DNA from: Medicago truncatula
Taxonomy: Eukaryota; Streptophyta; Magnoliopsida; Fabales; Fabaceae
Reading direction: 5' to 3'
NCBI RefSeq assembly: GCF_003473485.1
Contig: NC_053042.1
Coordinates: 54,709,762-54,773,761 of the forward strand
DNA length: 64,000 bases
Of this stretch, positions 57,971 to 64,000 are shown piece by piece (within the stretch, counting starts at the first letter, position 1; every line of letters begins with the position of its first letter). The notes beneath the pieces are model-generated. The model did not search any database. It saw only the letters and a list, made by a program, of their open reading frames with translations, and had not been told where the DNA came from. A program made the translations under genes and the position numbers.

Positions 57971-60900
57971 CTTCTTTTTTAAAACAAAACACAAATTTCA
58001 TCTTCCTTTTTCTTTCTGAATCCGAATCTAAACATAGATTTTGGAAAATCTTAACAAAAACTTATAGATCTAGCTTTCAGATTGAGCAAAAATGAGTAAC
58101 GAAAATACCTCTTCTTTTACCTTTTCTATACGGTTCGTATCAGCTCCTCCTTCTTCCACGATACAAACTTCTTCTCCTCGCGTTTGGTTACGAATGGAAA
58201 CAATTTTGGTATGCTTATGTTGAACTTCGATCTGTTTTGTTTCTGGACAGTGATGAAGGTTCTGGATCGTTGAGGATGGGACGCAAACGAGAAAGTTAAT
58301 GTGATTTGTGATTGTTGGTTGTGAAAGTCGAATTGGTGGCTGTTTTGGTTTGTGTGACGATTTATCACTGTTCGGTTTTGTTAAAAAAGGATTCTGGAAA
58401 AAAAATGGTTTAGTGTTCTTGAGAGTTCATGATGTGTTTATATGATTTTGTGATTTTTGATCTGAAAATTAAGGAGAGAGGAATGAATTTAGGGTTTGTG
58501 CAGTGATTGTGCGGTTGCAGTGTCAGTCTCTGTACAGTGATTCCTCTCTGACTGCAATAAATGCAGCAGTATTTTTACTGCTGTAAAATAGGATTTTGGT
58601 TTAGTGGACCAATGAGCATGTGACATGTGGACAGGACTAAACTTGGACATTAAAAACAAAACAAAAGGAATATTAATATCACCGGTGAAAATGGACTTAA
58701 ATATTTTAAAGAAAGAAGAAGAAAAAAAATGTGACATTAAAGAAAAAAACATTAGTAACCAAAAAAAAAAGAAAAAAACATTAATGAAAAATGGAAACAA
58801 CATAAAAAGTGTAAAATAAAAAGAAAGTAAATAAATAGCATTAAATAATAATAAAGATCAAATAAATGAAATAATAAGTAAAATTGTACCTTTTGGTAAC
58901 CAGAATGAGGTATTTCAAAATACCTTTCTGCTGAAATTTCGTTTGAAACAACGAAAATTCCCAGCTTTAAAAATACGAATAAAATGAATAGAACAAAGAA
59001 AAGTGATCAAAATTTGGGGTATGATAGGTAGGGACCAAAACAACAGTTTCCGTCGACCTCCGCCACTCGAGTAATTTTGTGCTAATTAAATAGTAACAAG
59101 AGAAATAAAACTTTTGTAGAAAATATTGAACAAGTGACATTGTTTTTCTGATTATACTTTAATTACCTTCTGATGTATTTTTGGATTATACTTTAATTAC
59201 CTTATGAAAATATTGAAAGATTTTAGATTATATTTTAATTACCTTCTGATGTATTATTTATTTATTGTCGTTTTGTTTTAAAGTGCGAGTAATAAGTAAG
59301 ATTTTTTTTTTTCTTCTTATTTATTGTCTTTTTTTTTTTTTTTTTTTTTTTAAATGCGGGTAATAAGCATGGATACAAACGCCAGGAATACTGGGACAGG
59401 CAAGATAATGATTTACTATTTGTTACGTGTCAACTGGGAAAACTGTCATCTCTCATGACATTTAATAAATCACGATGCTATTTGTCAAGATAGGAATATT
59501 TTCTAAGAGCAAACGATTGAGACATAAAGTGTTAACAGATTATATGGTGAAATTCTATCTTCTAGTGTGATTGATTATTGCTCTTAACAACCCATTGTTT
59601 CTTTGTCCATTTTGAAATAGTTGTTTGATATCATCATCAACCTCAACTTCCTTTTTTATTTTTAGGAAGTTTAAACCGAAAGTTTCTACCTATAAATGTT
59701 TCCATTTTTATCTGTCGACAATAGATATATTAATATCTTCTTTTTTTTTCTTTTTTTTTTCTAAGAAGATACATGAATATCTTGAAATGCCAAGTGTTGG
59801 TGTATAAATAACTTCGTTTTATATAAATAGACTCTTGTAAGGATATTAAGAATCATAAAAACCAGCAGTAAATAAGGATATCTTGCACAACACCTATCTT
59901 AACACAAATCACACGGCCACCTTTAAATCATTTGGATGAAACGATTCTTGGATGAACTCTAGATTACCACGACTCATGCATACCCTTAAAAACCGAAAGG
60001 TTAACACAAAAAAAATTCTGATTATGGTCACGAGCTACAACCCCACAACTTGTTGTAGTCTCATTGCACCATCCTCACCCCACTAAGCTTCAAGCAACCA
60101 CTAGTCACAGGGGTCCAAGAGATGGACAAAGAAGCGTTACTACCAGAAGAGACGGGAAAAAACAGACAACCCTTTGGTGATTTATCTACATAATTGAAGC
60201 TTAAACAATCATAGTAGAGTTTTGGAACACCTTATTATTACTAGTCATCCACAAACATATGAAAGAGTCGTCACAAAACTAATCGATGATGGTTGTATTG
60301 TCATCGTCATGCATCCGGAGGTAATGCTGGTCCAAAAGAGCTCACTCCAAATCTCCATATTAAACAATGTTATACTTGTGTTAATTACTTATCAATCTGA
60401 CACCTTTGGACATTAAAAAAAGAATGAAATGGATCAAAGTATTAAACAATAAAATAAAGTAAAAATTGAATACGTACACTTATTGAAAAAGATATCTAGA
60501 CATTCCAACGGTTTAAAATCTATTTGGAAATTTAGGAGGGAAAAGTTGTGTGAAAAGAAAAGAATGAGGAAGGGAAATGAAATAAATGATAGTCCGTACG
60601 TCCATTTGGAAATATTTATCTCTCTCTTTTGCTCTTCTCCCCTCTCCCAAACCCTCTCCTTCAAATTAGAGAATTAGAAGAACAATGAGATATTAAAGAG
60701 AGATCATAAAGCATTCTATCAAATTCCCATTCAAACCATAAATATGATCACATTTAATTTCACTATAGTTCTATATATGCACATTCCATAAACCTCTTCA
60801 AAGATTTAGTGGCAAGTGTGTGTTGTAAACCTAAAATATCAAATCCAATTCCTACTCTCTGAATAAAGTTTGAGCCTATTTGACACTCAGACAAAACTTA

Positions 60901-61196
60901 AAGAATCAGTTGTCTCATTTTTTTTTTCTATAACTCCACCTCATTTGCTCATTAAAAAAAAAAAAAAAAAACTCCACCACTTTTTTTGTCATTTTTGTTA
61001 AATAGCTTAGTGTCTAAAAATTCATTTAAAATGTATAAATGGAGTGTCCGAAGTTCTAATCCCGATCCTTACATATATTATACAATATCATTTACCTACT
61101 GAGTTAATTGTATCTGTATTTAATTTTCATCATAATCAACTAACGTATACCCTCCGTAAAAATATCTTATAAAAGTTGGATATATACTTCACTAAA
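57971..61196. other. gene-poor, no gene recognised
   Basis: 58080-59050 looks repeat-derived (ATTTGGGGTATGATAGG at about 59014, similar to LTR ends). Long T-runs lie at 59329-59351 and 59740-59760. Part of 60000-60180 is GC-richer but its frames are broken. Scattered short open frames have no recognisable family. Confidence 0.4.
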
Positions 61197-61330
61197 TAAT
61201 TGATCTGTTTCACACTATTTACCTTAATGTTGATACAAACATATAAAAATACTATTATAGTCTGACAGTCTGTTAAAATTTTAACTTAAAAGAACTATAT
61301 AAATTTTCCTGATCGTTTCACCGTGATTAG
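61197..61330. repeat. Dispersed repeat, copy 2
   Basis: Direct match to 42485-42610, with the extra insertion GACAGTCTG near 61262. Confidence 0.7.
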
Positions 61331-62999
61331 GATGCATATGCAAACGCAGTACTCATGAGGGTTGAACATGAGTAAAAGGACTTCGTGATTGAGTCATAAA
61401 AAGTTTATATAAAATTTCTAAAGTCCATCCAACAAAGACAATATCATTGTGGGAGTTTCGGACAGTTCATGCAATAGTTGCCACACAAATATGTGACCTA
61501 CCTCCCAAGATAGTGTGTAGTAACAACTAACAAGTCTTTTTATGGGCCATTAAGGATTTGGTTATATATCAGCATGTTTAATGGACAGTAATTAAACAAT
61601 TAAGAATAGAAAGAAAGAAAAAAGACAAATTTGGTATTATTTCTTTTTTATACTTTATTTTTATTTTTATTTTTTATAATTCTTTCACTATCACTTGTTA
61701 AGATAGTAGCATTAAATACCCTATAACAAGGATAGCCTTACAATAGTTGGCATATTGTAATTGTGGTACTCTTAGAATAGGACAACCAAAAAAGTCCTCA
61801 TTTGACAACCAAAATTAAATGAGTATTAAAATATGTCATTAGATTGAAATTAAAATAAACAGTTTAAAAAAATGAAAGATAATTCACTAGGAAACATGTA
61901 TGATATCATCCCAACAAAACAAAATAAGTTGTGTTCATTGTCGAAGATATCTTTTATACGCCAAATCTCGATACTTGTTTTGTGAAATATTGTGATCGTT
62001 CATTATTCAGAAGAATCATCATTTTTAACTTAATTATTGCCTCATTCTCCTCCAACTGCAGTATTCAAATTCAAATTTAACAAATTGTTGTTATGAAATG
62101 ATTTAGCATCATGACTAACAACATCCACAATGGAGTCGCTCATTTTTTGATACTTAAATGAAACTCGCATGTACGCATCACTTATATATAATTTTTTTAA
62201 TAGTAGTACTTAATAAATACTCAATCTCTCCAACCTAGTATTTTACACAAATTTCTTAAATGGGACCCGCTAATCTACTATCAATAACTTTCTATCATTA
62301 CATTTCAATTTTTTAATTTTAAAAAAGTATGGGTTCCACTTAAGAAGGTTTTAAGTGAAACTCTAGGTCTTATAAGACTTCATAAAAATTTCTCCCCAAT
62401 GGAAGTACCTAATATGTACCGGATCTTAAATTGAAGATCCTTCCTTTAGGGATGGTCTAATATCTAATCAGATAGTATTCACCCCATTGATTTGGAATGA
62501 AAAATATTTTTGTAACCAATCCATTACATACAAAGCGGAATGTTGGAAATATATCTTGGGGTTTTTTAAATTTAACGTTTAATGGATTAGTCATTTTAGT
62601 TTTTTTAGTTCTAAATTGGTTATTTTCCGACTTTGTTAAAAAAAATGTTTACATGACCATTTAACATTGAGATGAAAGGTCCAAAAAGGTATTTATGACA
62701 TCAAACATGATTACATAACTTACATATATTTTCATGTTATAGTTTTTCAATTCAATCTTAATTTTACAAATAAATATTTCTTCAACAACATTATAAATCA
62801 ATTAATTGATTTTTTTTGTTACAATTAATTGATCAAATTTGTTTCAGATTAGAATTGAACAATGATCCTAATTTGGATCTAACAACTTAGCAATAAACGT
62901 CCACGTAAGCAATTTTTGACTATTAGATTTTGGTGAAATGTAAAGTATAGTTGAATTTAGGGACTCACCAAGATCAAAGCACATATATATTAAGGTTCA
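61331..62999. other. intergenic, possible MITE at about 62120-62460
   Basis: CATCCACAATGGAGTCGCTC near 62123 and CCCCAATGGAAGTACCTAAT near 62395 suggest an old repeat, but ends do not pair clearly. No gene recognised. Confidence 0.35.
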
Positions 63000-63135
63000 A
63001 TAAACGTTTATAAAGATACTAACAAATCACCCACTAAATAGGTTCCTACAACAACAGGAGTTGAACCGCGGCATTGAAGGAGAGACAACTCCTTACCAAC
63101 TTTCACTATCGGATTATCTTGTTTAAATTTTATTT
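63000..63135 (-). mobile_element. SINE-like copy, minus strand
   Basis: Inverted, it reads GTTGGTAAGGAGTTGTCTC, then CCGCGGTTCAACTCC (box B). The family differs from the 50764 copy in its body. Confidence 0.5.
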
Positions 63136-63559
63136 TACATGGGAAAAGTTGAATAGCAACACAATAAAATATGATTGAGGTATGTACATTTTAAATTAAG
63201 ACTCGTTCTTATCCAACTTCTTGTAATTTTCTTTATAAATCCAAAGTTCATTAAAATCAAGTTATGATTTATGGAGGTTTTGCATAACATGAAATTGAAG
63301 CAAAGGTAGTTAACTCAAATTATGGCTTGAACTGTCAATGTCATTTTGTCAGGTAAAGATATCTAGGAGATTTCCCACTGCAATGCAATAGAAAGCATTT
63401 CACAATGTATATTGAAATTTCAGGCATTTTTTAGATAACACAACTCATTTCTTAATTAACGGCAAGATGAAATGCGACATTGTGGACTAAGCATTATACA
63501 ATATATATAAGTTTTGGTAAAAAAAAATATCATACAAGATAATTGTGTCACTACTCTAA

Positions 63560-64000
63560 TTAAGGGCTATTTTTTAGTTTACCACAATCAAAATTAGATT
63601 TCTTCAATAACTGACTAGCTAAGTATGTAGCCAAAATTTTATCCCTGAAGAAGTTAACCAATTTTGAACCACTTTCCTGAATAGAACCCACAAAATAATT
63701 TGCAATAATGAGATCAATGCATCTCCATCTTCTCTCCTTTGCATATTTCTTGAAACCTTCCTCAATCCTTTTGTATTCTTCTTCTTCTTCTTCTTCTTCC
63801 TTTGGTTTCTTCGAAAAGGCCTCGGCTAAACACCTTGCTAAAACCACTCCATCCTCTAAAGCAGAACACCCCCCTTGACCAAGATCAGGTGTCATAGGGT
63901 GTAAAGCATCTCCAGCAACACAAACATTGCCTTTACTAATATTTCCCATCATAAGCTCCCAAGGATGTCTATGTCTCAATGGAGCTGATTGAAATGCATC
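63560..64000 (-). CDS. FAD-dependent monooxygenase, MO1-like, copy 3 (cut by window edge)
   Basis: The terminal exon on the minus strand is open to the window end and stops at 63560-63562. It begins [20 protein letters not shown] and includes [15 protein letters not shown] and [20 protein letters not shown], more like copy 1 than copy 2. The Glu tract has eight residues. It ends KLKNSP, three residues beyond the other copies. The remaining exons lie beyond the window. It is about 26 kb from copy 2, with the MYB gene and many repeats between. Confidence 0.88.
   Translation of the reverse strand, partial: DAFQSAPLRHRHPWELMMGNISKGNVCVAGDALHPMTPDLGQGGCSALEDGVVLARCLAEAFSKKPKEEEEEEEEYKRIEEGFKKYAKERRWRCIDLIIANYFVGSIQESGSKLVNFFRDKILATYLASQLLKKSNFDCGKLKNSP

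Noticed and set aside
60222-60416. 64-codon open frame
   Set aside because: No recognisable motif, AT-rich surroundings, no splice or promoter context.

Overview
This is plant nuclear DNA. It is very AT-rich, with GT-AG introns, long gene-poor stretches, and many MULE, MITE, SINE, LINE and LTR-type repeats. Repeat types and protein sequences point to a legume (Fabaceae, probably Medicago or a close relative such as Trifolium); that is inference from recognised families, not a database match. No rRNA, intact tRNA or CRISPR feature was seen.

Layout. 1-8.9 kb is repeat-dominated, with two adjacent MULE-like elements that have 9-bp target duplications, other MITEs, a degenerate plant-mobile-domain fragment, and the apparent 3' tip of a gene at the left edge. 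At 9.5-12.1 kb lies a seven-exon bHLH gene, the ABORTED MICROSPORES (AMS) orthologue, a tapetum regulator. From 14.0 to 16.0 kb are remnants of a tandem duplication of an [AMS - phytocyanin] unit: a broken phytocyanin copy, a broken AMS copy, then an intact phytocyanin gene. Just upstream of that gene sits a very young 4.15-kb MULE (16212-20362). It encodes a transposase that lacks its catalytic core, plus a convergent GRF-type zinc-finger gene. At 22.2-28.2 kb is a UBC23/PFU-type giant ubiquitin-conjugating enzyme. AMS and UBC23 are, from memory, also neighbours in Arabidopsis (At2g16910/At2g16920), so this is conserved microsynteny.

From 30.8 to 37.6 kb are two tandem FAD-dependent monooxygenase genes (MO1/zeaxanthin-epoxidase-like). 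A third copy is cut by the right edge (63560-64000). An intron of the first contains a Pack-MULE carrying part of an inositol-transporter exon. At 44.7-45.7 kb is an R2R3-MYB gene of the MYB61/MYB86 type with an apparent premature stop. The rest (37.6-44 kb, 46-63.5 kb) is gene-poor: several MITE families, tRNA-derived SINEs, a Stowaway-type MITE, a truncated LINE and LTR-like remnants.

The host genes do not form one pathway. AMS (pollen/tapetum) and UBC23 are the conserved syntenic core. The monooxygenases are a lineage-expanded tandem family. The most unusual content is transposon biology: MULEs with accessory or captured genes, nested insertions, and a paralogous empty site that validates one insertion.
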